DNA of 64,000 nt from Clostridia bacterium (GCA_017462485.1 JAFTRA010000008.1:1-64000); one strand, 5' to 3'. Shown: positions 46,115 to 55,913, counted from the stretch's first letter. Made by a program: numbers and translations. Notes: generated by a model not told the origin, from the sequence alone.

Positions 46115-47149
46115 TTAGGTGTGCTTTATCCTTACCGCCATATCGGTAAGAAGCGTCGCAACAACGACGTTTTTGTCAAGGTCCTCAATTGCCGAGGTAA
46201 CGATATCGTAAACTGTTATGAGTCTCTTTTGATTCATTCCCGAGGATATCTCTTCCGCCACGCTTTCCGTTAAGAAGAACGCCATAGGCGTGTCCGTCGC
46301 AAGCTTTACTACGATGAGGTCTCTTATTGCGATTCTTATTTCCTCAAGAACGTCTCGCAGCTCGTCACGCTTAGTGGGTAAAGCCATGCAGGCAGCATAA
46401 AGCTTTGAGAACGGAGTCTTTTTCGGCAAAGCCTGAATAAAGCTCATTACCAAGTCTCTCTTGCCTTGAATTTCCTCCGTCGGTCCGTCGCCAAGCATCT
46501 CAAGAGCCTTGCCTATAACTCCGCCCGAGGCGAGAAGAATAGCTTTAAGCCTTTCGGGGTCGGTAACGTTAAGCGCTTCGGCGGTGCTCGAAAGTTCTGT
46601 GACCGAGGATAGCAGCTCGTCGTATTCGAAAAGCTCCATTTGCACGTATTGCGTTCGGCTCTTTATTGTCGAAAGAAGCTTGTCCACCGACTCTGCAAGC
46701 AGAATTATATGAACGTTTTTCGGTGGCTCCTCAAGTACCTTAAGAAGAGCGTTCTGCGCGGCAGAGGTCATAAGGTCAGCGTTTTCTATAACGTAAAATT
46801 TATACTGCGACTCGCTCGCGGATAGGAACATATTCTCACGGAAATCACGAAGCTCCTCAACGCCGATAGTAGCCTTTCCGCTATCCTTTCCAAGAAAGCT
46901 TATATCGGGAAAATTCCCGTCGTAAATTCTTTTGCAATTCACGCATTTTCCGCAAGGGTATGGAAGAGCAGAGTCGCTTGCCATAAGGCAGTTTGCCGCC
47001 GCCGCGATTTCTGTCGCCAGCGTGTGCTTTCCCGAGCCCGACGGTCCCGTGAAGAGAAGAGCGTGAGGTAAAGATAGGTTCATTACCGCATCGGAAAGTC
47101 GGCGCTTTGTCATATTATTTCCAAAAAGTCTTGTAAATCTTTTCTTCAT
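46115..47149 (-). CDS. holB: DNA polymerase III delta' subunit
   Basis: A 344-aa clamp-loader AAA+ subunit. P-loop GPSGSGKHTLATEIA near 37, the zinc module CGKCVNCKRI near 67, FYVIENADLMTSAAQNALLK (Walker B-like) near 127 and the sensor-1-like segment FPPKNVHIIL-type (EEPPKNVHIILLAE) near 147 are in the expected order. It precedes ricT in a conserved cluster. AAAGGA lies upstream of the ATG. It works with DnaX to load the sliding clamp. Confidence 0.92.
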   Translation of the reverse strand: MKKRFTRLFGNNMTKRRLSDAVMNLSLPHALLFTGPSGSGKHTLATEIAAAANCLMASDSALPYPCGKCVNCKRIYDGNFPDISFLGKDSGKATIGVEELRDFRENMFLSASESQYKFYVIENADLMTSAAQNALLKVLEEPPKNVHIILLAESVDKLLSTIKSRTQYVQMELFEYDELLSSVTELSSTAEALNVTDPERLKAILLASGGVIGKALEMLGDGPTEEIQGKRDLVMSFIQALPKKTPFSKLYAACMALPTKRDELRDVLEEIRIAIRDLIVVKLATDTPMAFFLTESVAEEISSGMNQKRLITVYDIVTSAIEDLDKNVVVATLLTDMAVRIKHT

Positions 47150-47286
47150 TCTGCCGTCCTTTCCAAAACGTTTTTAAACCGGCACACAAGGTTTTAAATA
47201 TTTTACCACTTATATATTGTACCATTATTTATCCAAGTTGTCAATCTTTTTTGAGAAGTGATTTTTAGTTTTCCTTCTTTTCGGTT

Positions 47287-48201
47287 CTACCTGAATGAAG
47301 CAGACTCGCTCCAGCCCTCTCCGCTTATTTCATGCGCTCTCTGTACGGTAACGAACGCTCTCGGGTCAGCCGAGGTTACGAGTGAGAGAATATCCGAGTA
47401 CTCTGATATTGAAAAGCTGACGCTCACTATCCGCTTATCCTTACCCGAATATCCTCCCCTTGCCGTAATTATCGTGGTAGTTCTGTTCAGTTTTTCTATT
47501 ATAAGGCTGTTGATTTTTTCGTACTCGTCGGAAACTATGCTTGCGACAAAAGCTCTTTCTGCCCCGAGGAATACCTTGTCAATAAGCGCCGCCGTAACGA
47601 AAGCCGCTATTATTCCCATAAGAGATACGACGAGATTTCTTATAACAAACATACCAAGAGTAACGATAGAAGCGTCTATAATAAATATAACCTTCGAGCT
47701 TTTGAGCCTTGGAAAAAGCTTGCACAAGGTGAGCGCTATGATATCCGTGCCCCCCGTCGAGCCGCCGCCGAGAAAAGCGAGAGCACACCCGAGCCCGACG
47801 AGTGCTCCGCCCGAGAGCGCGGCTATAAGAATACCTATATCGGCATACTCGGAGGAGGGAAGATAGAAATATCCGCCAAGCGTACCCTCTCTCGCAAGAA
47901 AAGAGAAAAGGGAAAGAAAGGGCGGATAAAAAAGTGAGGAAACAAAGGTCTTTGCCGCAAAGCCCCTACCGAGCGCAAAGTAGCCGAAGAAAAAGAGTAT
48001 CCACGTGAGCGTGCCTATAATAAGCTCTGCTGAAACCTTCTCGCTTGGTACGAATTTCTCAACTATTATCGCTATTCCCGAAATCCCCCCTGCTACTATG
48101 TCGTAAGGTAGCATAAAAACGGCAGTACCGAAAGCGAGCGCTGCAGTACCGATTATAATTAAAGAAAGGCTTTTTAAGTTCTCGCATAAAGTTTTTTTCA
48201 T
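47287..48201 (-). CDS. YitT-family membrane protein (DUF161/DUF2179)
   Basis: A 304-aa protein with five or six hydrophobic segments in the first 200 residues (LIIIGTAALAFGTAVFMLP, GGISGIAIIVEKF, GGGSTGGTDIIAL), then a cytoplasmic DUF2179 domain (ITARGGYSGKDKRIV, DPRAFVTV). This is the standard YitT layout. The transported substrate, if any, is unknown. AGAGG precedes the ATG. It is divergent from the collagen-like LRR gene. Confidence 0.9.
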   Translation of the reverse strand: MKKTLCENLKSLSLIIIGTAALAFGTAVFMLPYDIVAGGISGIAIIVEKFVPSEKVSAELIIGTLTWILFFFGYFALGRGFAAKTFVSSLFYPPFLSLFSFLAREGTLGGYFYLPSSEYADIGILIAALSGGALVGLGCALAFLGGGSTGGTDIIALTLCKLFPRLKSSKVIFIIDASIVTLGMFVIRNLVVSLMGIIAAFVTAALIDKVFLGAERAFVASIVSDEYEKINSLIIEKLNRTTTIITARGGYSGKDKRIVSVSFSISEYSDILSLVTSADPRAFVTVQRAHEISGEGWSESASFR

Positions 48202-48409
48202 AGGAAACGACCTCTTAAAGAATTATCTTTTGTTATTTTTTACCGCGCGTCAAACTTTATTCTTCGAGAAAATTCTCTATTTTTCCGCAAAACTTGATTT
48301 TTTACGGGATAGATGTTATACTATTTTTCGTTATTTTGACCGAAGCTTTTGCAGAAATAAAGAGATTTTCGGGTTCAAAATAGCTAGTTCGTTTTTAAAG
48401 AGGTATTTT

Positions 48410-50725
48410 ATGAGACAAAAGGTTGCGCTTGCGGTATTTATGTCGCTGTTTTTACTGCTTTGTACGGGAGCAATAGTATATTTTGCGTTTGTTTATTTAT
48501 CAGATTCGCCGTTGGATAGCGATAGCGTGATATCTAATGAAAACAGTGAAATAAACGCAGAGGATATAAAAAGACTGTCCGTAGCGGTAGGAGCGAACGG
48601 AAGGATACATATAAACGGAATTGATACGGGTGTTATAGCTAATTCCGAGGGCGGAAAGGACGGACTTACACCCTACATAAACGCAAACGGCAATTGGTGT
48701 ATAGGAAATACCGATACGGGAATTTCGGCAGTTGGTAAAAACGGAGCCGACGGCAAGGACGGCAAGAATGGCGCTGACGGAAAAGACGGTGAAAACGGAA
48801 AAGACGGAGCCGATGGTGAAGATGGCTTAACGCCTTATATAAATACCGACGGAAATTGGTGGATAGGAACGACGAACACAGGTATTTGCGCAGCAGGTAA
48901 AAACGGTACCGACGGCAAAGATGGAATAAACGGTATAAACGGCAAGGACGGAAAAGACGGAAAAGACGGTGAAAATGGCTTAACGCCTTATATAAACACG
49001 GACGGAAATTGGTGGATAGGAACGACGAACACAGGTGTTTGTGCAGCAGGTAAAAACGGTACCGACGGCAAAGATGGAATAAACGGTATAAACGGCAAGG
49101 GCGGAGAAGACGGAAAAGACGGTGAAAATGGCTTAACGCCTTATATAAACACGGACGGAAATTGGTGGATAGGTACGACGAACACGGGAATTTCGGCAAA
49201 GGGCGAGAACGGAGCCGACGGAGTAGGAATATCAGGAGTAAAGGTGCTCGAAGGCTCGCTTTATATAAGCTACACGAATGCTCCGGGCAAATGGATAGAG
49301 CTAGGTAAAATAGAGTCCGAGACCTACGGGCTTGAATATTATCCACTCCCGGACGGAACTTTCGGTGTCTCGGCAGGTAAGCTTCTCTATGTTGAAAGCA
49401 TAACTATTCCAAGAGAGTACGGTGGAAAAGAGGTAACCGAAATATTGCCGGGTGGATTTTCGGGCGCTGTCAATCTTAAAAATATAACGATACCAAGCAC
49501 GGTAACGAAAATAGGAAGCTCTGCGTTTATGCACGCTGAAAGCCTTGAATCAATTATTTTACCCGAATCGGTAAAGACGGTTGGCAAAAACGCATTCCTC
49601 GGCTGCGGAAAGCTTACTATACGTCTTTGTTCTTCGTATATTCCCGAGGACTTCAGCGAAGGCTTCAATCCCGATAACCTGGAAGTGATTCTTGGTTACA
49701 GTGAAGAGAGTGGCAGCACCGAGAGCGGTATAAAATACGAAAAAACCGAGGGCGGCGTTGCGATAACGGGGTACTTCGGAGAATCTTATTTCGTAGAAAT
49801 CCCGGAGAAAATAGACGGTGAAAGCGTAGTGTCCATATCGGCTGAAGCTTTCCGTAATAATATGAATATTCTTTCGATAAGTCTGCCTCAGTCACTCGAA
49901 AAAATAGAAGATGGAGCGTTTGATGGTTGCTTAAAGCTTGTAGAGATATATAATTTCTCCTCTTTAAGCATCAGCGCAGGCGGTGACGGTAACGGGAAAA
50001 TAGGAAAATGCGCAAAAGCGGTTCGTAATGACGGCGTGACAGAAAGCATTCTTTCGGAAGACGAAAACGGCTTCGTGTTTATGAATACAAGCGGAGCGTA
50101 CTATCTTATAGCTTATGTCGGTAATGGTACGGACGTTGCTTTGCCCGAAAATTACGAGGGCGGCTCATACTCTGTGTACGATTATGCGTTCTCGGGAAAT
50201 GGAAATATAACCTCTCTTACTGTATCCGAAGGGGTAAAATCTATTGGAAAATACGCCTTTTCAGGTCTTATGTCCCTTACCGTGTTGAATTTCAATGCCG
50301 TAAGCTGCGGTGCTCTTTCAAGCGATAGCAATGCATTTTACACTATTGGTGAAAGCACCGTCGGAGTCACGGTTAGGTTTGGAAAGAACGTAACTGCCGT
50401 ACCCGCATACCTTTTTAATTCAAGCGCCACAGAGTCAGGCAAGCCGAAAATTATTTCGGTAAGCTTTGAAGAGGGAAGTAAATGCTCGGAGATAGGCGCA
50501 TATGCTTTTGCAAATCTTGACTCGCTGGAGTGTTTATCTATACCGAATAGCCTAAAATGTATAGAAAAGTTTGCATTTTACGGATGTAATAGTTTGAGGG
50601 AAGTTGCAACCTCGGGGATTTGGTATGCCGATGCGCAGGTGTTGGATTTTGCGGCTTCACTCGAACTGACAGCAACGTATTTAACGAAAACCTATGCGTC
50701 ATCAAAGCTTGAACGTAAGGCTTGA
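48410..50725 (+). CDS. membrane-anchored surface protein with collagen-like and BspA-like repeats
   Basis: A 771-aa protein. One N-terminal membrane span (ALAVFMSLFLLLCTGAIVYF) anchors it, without a lipobox. Then comes a collagen-like region of G-x-D/G-x-N triplets (GKDGENGKDGADGEDG) alternating with a fixed non-collagen unit (LTPYINTDGNWWIGTTNTG). From about residue 300 it has BspA-like LRRs (NITIPSTVTKIGSSAFMHAE, LISIPNS-type segments). The collagen part contains exact-length 153-bp tandem repeats. AGAGG precedes the ATG. An upstream 60-codon extension has no ribosome site and is not credible. Likely adhesive fibre. Repeat number may vary between strains (inference). Confidence 0.82.
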   Translation: MRQKVALAVFMSLFLLLCTGAIVYFAFVYLSDSPLDSDSVISNENSEINAEDIKRLSVAVGANGRIHINGIDTGVIANSEGGKDGLTPYINANGNWCIGNTDTGISAVGKNGADGKDGKNGADGKDGENGKDGADGEDGLTPYINTDGNWWIGTTNTGICAAGKNGTDGKDGINGINGKDGKDGKDGENGLTPYINTDGNWWIGTTNTGVCAAGKNGTDGKDGINGINGKGGEDGKDGENGLTPYINTDGNWWIGTTNTGISAKGENGADGVGISGVKVLEGSLYISYTNAPGKWIELGKIESETYGLEYYPLPDGTFGVSAGKLLYVESITIPREYGGKEVTEILPGGFSGAVNLKNITIPSTVTKIGSSAFMHAESLESIILPESVKTVGKNAFLGCGKLTIRLCSSYIPEDFSEGFNPDNLEVILGYSEESGSTESGIKYEKTEGGVAITGYFGESYFVEIPEKIDGESVVSISAEAFRNNMNILSISLPQSLEKIEDGAFDGCLKLVEIYNFSSLSISAGGDGNGKIGKCAKAVRNDGVTESILSEDENGFVFMNTSGAYYLIAYVGNGTDVALPENYEGGSYSVYDYAFSGNGNITSLTVSEGVKSIGKYAFSGLMSLTVLNFNAVSCGALSSDSNAFYTIGESTVGVTVRFGKNVTAVPAYLFNSSATESGKPKIISVSFEEGSKCSEIGAYAFANLDSLECLSIPNSLKCIEKFAFYGCNSLREVATSGIWYADAQVLDFAASLELTATYLTKTYASSKLERKA
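48822..49200 (+). repeat. 153-bp tandem repeats in the collagen-like region
   Basis: Copies begin at 48822 and 48975, with a third partial copy at 49128. Period is 153 bp (51 codons), nearly identical at DNA level. A more diverged copy lies near 48661. Confidence 0.8.
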
Positions 50726-50791
50726 CGCTTGAATAAATACTAAATCAATCAAAAAATGACTTTCTTTGAGTCGTAACAGAGAGAGGAAAAA

Positions 50792-51790
50792 ATGAAAATA
50801 TACGTGCCGAAATACTATAAAAATTTCAAATGCATAGCCGACAGGTGCCGCCATAGCTGCTGCATTGATTGGGAAATTGATATTGATGAAAAAACCTATG
50901 AAAAATATATGGCTCTCGATACCGATTTTGGCAAGGACTTAATCGGGAATATCGAGTCGTGTGGCGAAGATAGGTATTTCAAGCTCTCGGAGTGTGGAAG
51001 ATGCCCGAATCTTGACGAGCGCGGGCTTTGCAAAATAATTCTTACGCTTGGCGAAGAGTATCTTTCGGATATATGCCGCCTGTACCCAAGATTTTTTAAC
51101 GACGTAGGTGAAAGACGAGAGGTTGGACTCGGACTCGTCTGCGAGGAGGCTGTAAAAATAATTCTTGACGACTGCGAGCCGTTTGAGTTAGCTTTAGAGG
51201 AGGAAACCTCGGAGACGTCGGAGCTGCCCGAATTTAATCCTATTCCAAAAAGAGATGCCCTTCTTGCTCTTATAGGGGAAAGGGGGAAGTCCCTTTCACA
51301 AAAGCTTTCCGCTATTGAAGACGAATATCTTGTCAGCGTGGATATACATACCGAAAAGGAATGGCTCGGTATATTATCGGAGCTTGAAATTCTTGACCCC
51401 GAATGGAAAAATATCCTCAAAAATTCAGTTAGCGGACAAGAGAGTGACGTATCCCGCTTTGACGTCTATTTTGAAAGATTTCTTACCTATCTTATATTCC
51501 GCCACGTGACTCAGGCAGTGTCTTACGACAATTTTCGCGCGAGAGTCGGCTTTGTCTCTCTTTCGGTAAAGCTCGTCAGATATATACTTGCGCGCGAAAG
51601 TAACTTGACAAAGGAACGTATTTTTGATATCATAAGATTATATTCCTCTGAAATAGAATATTCGGAGGATAATACCGCAGATTTGATTTTTGAATTTGAA
51701 GCGGGGCTGGCGCATTTGGGCGCAACCGAAAATGACAAAAAAGATGAAAAAACTCAAAAAACAATAAATGAGCCAAAAATTATTGTATAA
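50792..51790 (+). CDS. FliB-like (flagellin lysine-N-methylase family) Cys-rich protein
   Basis: A 332-aa protein with the cysteine pattern of the FliB group: DRCRHSCCIDWEIDID near 17, CGRCPNLDERGLCKI near 70, and LGEEYLSDICRLYPRFF near 90, which suggest a metal cluster. FliB-type proteins methylate surface-exposed flagellin lysines in Salmonella. In gut Clostridia the family is widespread, including in strains without flagella, and no flagellar gene occurs here. The target is therefore uncertain. AGAGAGG precedes the ATG. Part of its 3' end is duplicated in the following intergenic region. Confidence 0.75.
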   Translation: MKIYVPKYYKNFKCIADRCRHSCCIDWEIDIDEKTYEKYMALDTDFGKDLIGNIESCGEDRYFKLSECGRCPNLDERGLCKIILTLGEEYLSDICRLYPRFFNDVGERREVGLGLVCEEAVKIILDDCEPFELALEEETSETSELPEFNPIPKRDALLALIGERGKSLSQKLSAIEDEYLVSVDIHTEKEWLGILSELEILDPEWKNILKNSVSGQESDVSRFDVYFERFLTYLIFRHVTQAVSYDNFRARVGFVSLSVKLVRYILARESNLTKERIFDIIRLYSSEIEYSEDNTADLIFEFEAGLAHLGATENDKKDEKTQKTINEPKIIV

Positions 51791-51976
51791 GGTTGAAATT
51801 CTGCGAATTTACCAATTAAATCAAAGTCATTTTCTACTCGCGTTTCCCTCCCTCAACGTATTTTTATACGATTATCGGTCGGGAGAACCCGAATTTTCGC
51901 TCCAAATCCCCCTATCCCCGCGCAAAAGAGCTGGCGCATTTGGGCGCAGCGAAAATGATTTAAAGAAGATGAAAAG
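51706..51976 (+). repeat. duplicated 3'-end segment of the FliB-like gene
   Basis: GCTGGCGCATTTGGGCGCA plus following CGAAAATGA and AAGATGAAAA (51706-51752) recurs at 51930-51976 between the gene and metF, in a different reading frame. The intergenic copy is preceded by an inverted TCATTTTC and a small CGTAT/ATACG hairpin. Confidence 0.65.
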
Positions 51977-51985
51977 AGACAGAAT

Positions 51986-52849
51986 ATGAAGCTTACGAAA
52001 ATTTTAAATCAGGGAAAACTTACTCTTTCGTTTGAGGTTTTTCCGCCCAAAACGAATACTGTTTTTGAAAGCGTAAAAGCGGCGACCGAAAAGATAGCCG
52101 AGCTTAAGCCCTCGTTTGTCAGCGTAACCTACGGTGCGGGCGGCGGCACGAGTAAATACACGCTTGAAATAGCAAAAAATATAAAGAGCCGCTTCGGTGT
52201 TCCGACTCTTGCCCACCTTACCTGCATTTCCTCAACCAAAGCAACTGTCGGTGAAAGAATCAGTGAGATAAAAGCGGCGGGAATAGAGAACGTTATGGCG
52301 CTCAGGGGAGATATTCCAGATGGAGTCGATTACGCAAAGGACTATACTCACGCAGTAGAGCTGGTCAGCGAGCTTCGTAAAAGCGGAGATTTTTGCATAG
52401 GCGCGGCTTGCTATCCCGAGGTGCATCCCGAAAGCAAAAACAGCGTCGAGGATATAAAATACCTGAAGGAAAAGGTTGATGCGGGCGTTGATTTTCTTAC
52501 CACGCAGATGTTCTTCGATAATCCCCTGTTTTATAGCTTTATGTATAGAATAAGAGAAGCGGGGATAACCGTGCCCGTTCTTCCGGGAATAATGCCCATA
52601 ACCAACGCAAAGCAAATTGAGCGTGCGATAAAGCTCTCGGGTTCGTTTATTCCCACAAGATTCAGTCACCTCGTTGATAAATTCGGTAATAACCCCGACG
52701 CTATGAAGCAGGCGGGAATAGCGTACGCTACTGACCAGATTATAGACCTCTACGCAAACGGAATAAAGAATATACACGTTTATACGATGAACAACCCCGA
52801 GGTTGCCGAGAAAATACTCGGGAATCTCTCGGATATAGTTGGAAAATGA
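51986..52849 (+). CDS. metF: methylenetetrahydrofolate reductase
   Basis: A 287-aa flavoprotein reducing 5,10-methylene-THF to 5-methyl-THF, the methyl donor for MetH. It has LSFEVFPPKTN at the N-terminus, SVTYGAGGGTSKYTLEIA near 47, LTCISSTKA near 78, ALRGDIPDG near 104 and FLTTQMFFDN near 170. It is followed by the MetH-activation gene with a 4-nt overlap, then metH. No SAM-binding leader (S-box) was recognised upstream. The leader instead contains the duplicated segment described separately. Confidence 0.93.
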   Translation: MKLTKILNQGKLTLSFEVFPPKTNTVFESVKAATEKIAELKPSFVSVTYGAGGGTSKYTLEIAKNIKSRFGVPTLAHLTCISSTKATVGERISEIKAAGIENVMALRGDIPDGVDYAKDYTHAVELVSELRKSGDFCIGAACYPEVHPESKNSVEDIKYLKEKVDAGVDFLTTQMFFDNPLFYSFMYRIREAGITVPVLPGIMPITNAKQIERAIKLSGSFIPTRFSHLVDKFGNNPDAMKQAGIAYATDQIIDLYANGIKNIHVYTMNNPEVAEKILGNLSDIVGK

Positions 52850-53451
52850 TTAAGAATAGAAATATGTTTTTAGAGCTTTCACCATTACCCGTGTCAGATA
52901 TAGAAGCACTTAGGTATGCAGGGGTGCGAGGTGAGACGGAAGAATACGAAAATCTTCTTTCGCTTTGCAAGGCGGAGCTTTTACCAAATCTGCGAGGGCT
53001 TGTGACTTATAGAGTCGTAGATTTTTACGCAGACGGTGAATTTTGTGAAATAGGCGGTATCCGTGTCAAATCAAGGAGTCTCTCGAAAGCCTTTTTCGGC
53101 TCAAAGAGCGCTATTATCTTCGTAGCTACGGTAGGTCTTACGGCTGATAGGCTTGTAAAGAAGTACGAAGGAATATCGGTCTCTCGCGCTCATATGATAA
53201 ATGCTCTTGCAACCGAGAGAATAGAGTCTCTTTGCGACTCGTTTGCCGATATGGCGCAGCGCGAGCTCTTTTCGGAATATGCGCTGACGAAACGCTTTAG
53301 CGCAGGGTACGGTGATTTACCTCTCGAATTTCAAAGGGATATATTTATGCTCCTAACCCCCGAGAAGTATATAGGCGTGACTCTTAACGACAGCCTTTTG
53401 ATGACTCCGACTAAATCCGTTAGCGCTCTTATCGGCATAAAGAACAAATGA
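52846..53451 (+). CDS. stand-alone methionine synthase activation-domain protein
   Basis: A 201-aa protein resembling the C-terminal B12-reactivation domain of MetH: KRFSAGYGDLPLEFQRDIF near 148 and the final IGVTLNDSLLMTPTKSVSAL. These are the SAM- and cobalamin-contacting segments in full-length MetH. The metH product next door lacks this domain, so the two proteins together make a complete enzyme (inference). It overlaps metF by ATGA and lies 24 nt before metH. Confidence 0.85.
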   Translation: MIKNRNMFLELSPLPVSDIEALRYAGVRGETEEYENLLSLCKAELLPNLRGLVTYRVVDFYADGEFCEIGGIRVKSRSLSKAFFGSKSAIIFVATVGLTADRLVKKYEGISVSRAHMINALATERIESLCDSFADMAQRELFSEYALTKRFSAGYGDLPLEFQRDIFMLLTPEKYIGVTLNDSLLMTPTKSVSALIGIKNK

Positions 53452-53475
53452 TTTTCTGCAAAAGGACAACTAAAG

Positions 53476-55863
53476 ATGACATTTAGTGAATTTTCAAAGC
53501 AAAATATAGTAATTCTTGACGGTGGTATGGGAACTCTTTTAGAGAAGCGCGGCATTAAGCCCGGTGAGAAATCTGAGGAGTGGAATATATCGCACCCCGA
53601 CGTTATTTATGAAATCCAGAAGTCATATTTCGATGCGGGCAGCAACGTAGTAAACACTAATACCTTTGGCGCAAATCTCTTTAAGTTTGAAAAAGCGGAG
53701 CTTGAAAAAATAATTTTATCTGCCGTAAGCTTGGCAAAGCGCGCAAGAGAGGATTCACAAAGCAAAAAGGAAAAATTCATAGCCCTCGATATCGGCCCTA
53801 CGGGTAAGCTTATCAAGCCCTTTGGCGATATGGATTTTGAAAAAGCTTACGAAATCTTTTCCGAAACCGTAAGAATTGGAGTAAAATATGGCGTTGACCT
53901 TATAACAGTCGAAACTATGAACGACTCTATGGAAACGAGAGCGGCTCTTCTAGCTGTTAAGGATAATTCGGACTTGCCCGTAATCGTAACTAATGCGTAT
54001 GGCACGGACTCGAAGCTTCTTTCGGGAGCTTCACCCGAGACTATGGCGGCAATGCTTGAGGGAATGGGCGCTGATTTTATAGGCGCTAACTGCTCGCTCG
54101 GTCCCAAGGCACTCTTTCCCGTAATAGAATCTCTTCTCGAAAATTCATCGGTGCCTACGGTGTTTAAGCCGAACGCAGGACTTCCCGAAATAAAAAGTGG
54201 GGAGACCGTGTATAACGTTTCACCCGAAGAATTTGCCCGTGACGTTGTCGATATGGTAAGGCTTGGAGTAAGAGTCGTCGGCGGCTGCTGCGGAACGACT
54301 CCCGAGTATATAAAAGCGCTCTCGGACAAGCTTGAAGGACTTAACCCAAAGCCTGTTTCAAAGAAAAATAAAACCGTCGTGACCTCATTCTGCAAGGCTC
54401 TCAAGCTCGGTGGGAAAATGACTCTTATAGGAGAGTCTATAAATCCAACGGGCAAGAAACGTATGCGCCGCGCGGTAGAAGAGGGCGACGTTGACTTTAT
54501 AGTAAGCACCGCAATCAGCGAAGAGGAGCTTGGAGCGGATGCACTTGATATAAACGTAGGCGTTCCGGGAATCGACGAGACGGCGTTTATTGAAAAAGTT
54601 GTCTCTTCCGTTCAGTATTCGTCATCGCTTCCTCTTTGTATAGATACCTCAAGCGCTGAGGCTATGGAAGCCGCTCTTCGAATTTATAACGGTAAGGCTA
54701 TCATAAATTCCGTGAACGGAAAGCCGTCATCAATGGAGAAAATTTTCCCACTTATGAAAAAGTACGGCGGTGTAGCAATAGCGTTGACTCTTGACGAAAA
54801 CGGAATTCCCGAAACCGCTGATGGCAGAATGGAAATTGCCAAAAAAATTCTTGCCGAAGCAGAAAGGTACGGTATTGACAAGAAGGATATCATTTTCGAC
54901 CCCCTTGCTATGACTGTAAGCGCGGATAAAAACAGCGCCCTCGTAACCCTTGAATGTATAAAGAGAATAAAAACCGAGCTTGGCTGCCATACCTCGCTCG
55001 GCGTATCAAATATATCGTTCGGACTTCCCAAAAGGGATATAGTGAATTCTGTATTCTTTGCTATGGCGTACCAGAACGGACTTTCAGCAGCGATAATGAA
55101 TCCCGCTTCAGCGGAGATGATGAAGAGCTATTACGCTGCCTCGCTCTTGCTTGGACTTGATGATAATTCGAAAAATTACGTTGCCGCGGCTGAAAATATG
55201 GAAATCGGAGGTATGTCCCTCTCGGTGAAAAAGGAAGAGTCTCTCTCGTCTCTCACGCTGTCCGAAAGTATAATAAAAGGACTTTCCGAAAGAGCCACGG
55301 AGATAACTAGGGAATTGTTAAAAACCGTATCCGCTATGGATATAGTAAATTCCGAAATTATTCCGGCGCTCGATAAGGTTGGCAGAGGCTTTGAAGAGGG
55401 AAGCGTTTATCTTCCGGGGCTTCTTTTGTCTGCGGAAACGGCAAAATCGGCATTTTCGGAGATTAAGTCCTCCGTCTCGGGCTCGACCTCGAAGAACGGA
55501 GTCGAAATCGTCATAGCCACCGTTAAGGGCGACATACACGATATAGGAAAAAATATAGTAAAGCTCCTTCTCGAAAACTACGGCTTTGAGGTTATTGACC
55601 TTGGCAAAGACGTCGCTCCCGAGACTATCGTCAGCGAAGCCGAAAAGCATAGTGCCGATATCGTCGGCTTAAGCGCGCTTATGACGACCACCGTTCCCGC
55701 TATGGAAGAAACGGTAAAGCTTTTGAAAGAGCGTCACCCGACCGTAAAGGTAATGGTAGGCGGAGCAGTTCTCAACGAAGAATACGCCCGCAAGATAGGC
55801 GCTGACGCTTACGCAAAGGACGCTATGTCCGCCGTTCGCTACGCCGAAGCTTTTATTAAATAA
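53476..55863 (+). CDS. metH: cobalamin-dependent methionine synthase lacking the activation domain
   Basis: A 795-aa enzyme transferring the methyl group of 5-methyl-THF through cobalamin to homocysteine. Domains: homocysteine-binding 1-295 (LDGGMGTLLEKRG, GANCSLGP and the zinc Cys pair in VVGGCCGTTPEY), pterin-binding about 310-565 (GESINPTGKKRMRRA, DINVGVPG), B12 cap about 590-670, and B12-binding about 675-795 with DIHDIGKNIVKLLL, whose His is the lower cobalt ligand. The roughly 330-residue activation domain of the E. coli enzyme is missing and is supplied by the preceding gene. Confidence 0.95.
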   Translation: MTFSEFSKQNIVILDGGMGTLLEKRGIKPGEKSEEWNISHPDVIYEIQKSYFDAGSNVVNTNTFGANLFKFEKAELEKIILSAVSLAKRAREDSQSKKEKFIALDIGPTGKLIKPFGDMDFEKAYEIFSETVRIGVKYGVDLITVETMNDSMETRAALLAVKDNSDLPVIVTNAYGTDSKLLSGASPETMAAMLEGMGADFIGANCSLGPKALFPVIESLLENSSVPTVFKPNAGLPEIKSGETVYNVSPEEFARDVVDMVRLGVRVVGGCCGTTPEYIKALSDKLEGLNPKPVSKKNKTVVTSFCKALKLGGKMTLIGESINPTGKKRMRRAVEEGDVDFIVSTAISEEELGADALDINVGVPGIDETAFIEKVVSSVQYSSSLPLCIDTSSAEAMEAALRIYNGKAIINSVNGKPSSMEKIFPLMKKYGGVAIALTLDENGIPETADGRMEIAKKILAEAERYGIDKKDIIFDPLAMTVSADKNSALVTLECIKRIKTELGCHTSLGVSNISFGLPKRDIVNSVFFAMAYQNGLSAAIMNPASAEMMKSYYAASLLLGLDDNSKNYVAAAENMEIGGMSLSVKKEESLSSLTLSESIIKGLSERATEITRELLKTVSAMDIVNSEIIPALDKVGRGFEEGSVYLPGLLLSAETAKSAFSEIKSSVSGSTSKNGVEIVIATVKGDIHDIGKNIVKLLLENYGFEVIDLGKDVAPETIVSEAEKHSADIVGLSALMTTTVPAMEETVKLLKERHPTVKVMVGGAVLNEEYARKIGADAYAKDAMSAVRYAEAFIK

Positions 55864-55876
55864 TATTCTGACGCAA

Positions 55877-55913
55877 AAAATCCGCTGTGGAGTGAGATTC
55901 CATAGCGGATTTT
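55877..55913 (+). terminator. terminator of the metF-metH operon
   Basis: AAAATCCGCT pairs perfectly with AGCGGATTTT, followed by a T-rich run. Confidence 0.8.

Noticed and set aside
48666..49346. 226-codon minus-strand frame rich in Leu/Arg/Cys
   Set aside because: It is the antisense of the collagen-like repeats and has no independent support.
51791..51985. Possible SAM riboswitch before metF
   Set aside because: The S-box conserved core is not present. The region is explained better by the duplicated segment and small hairpins.
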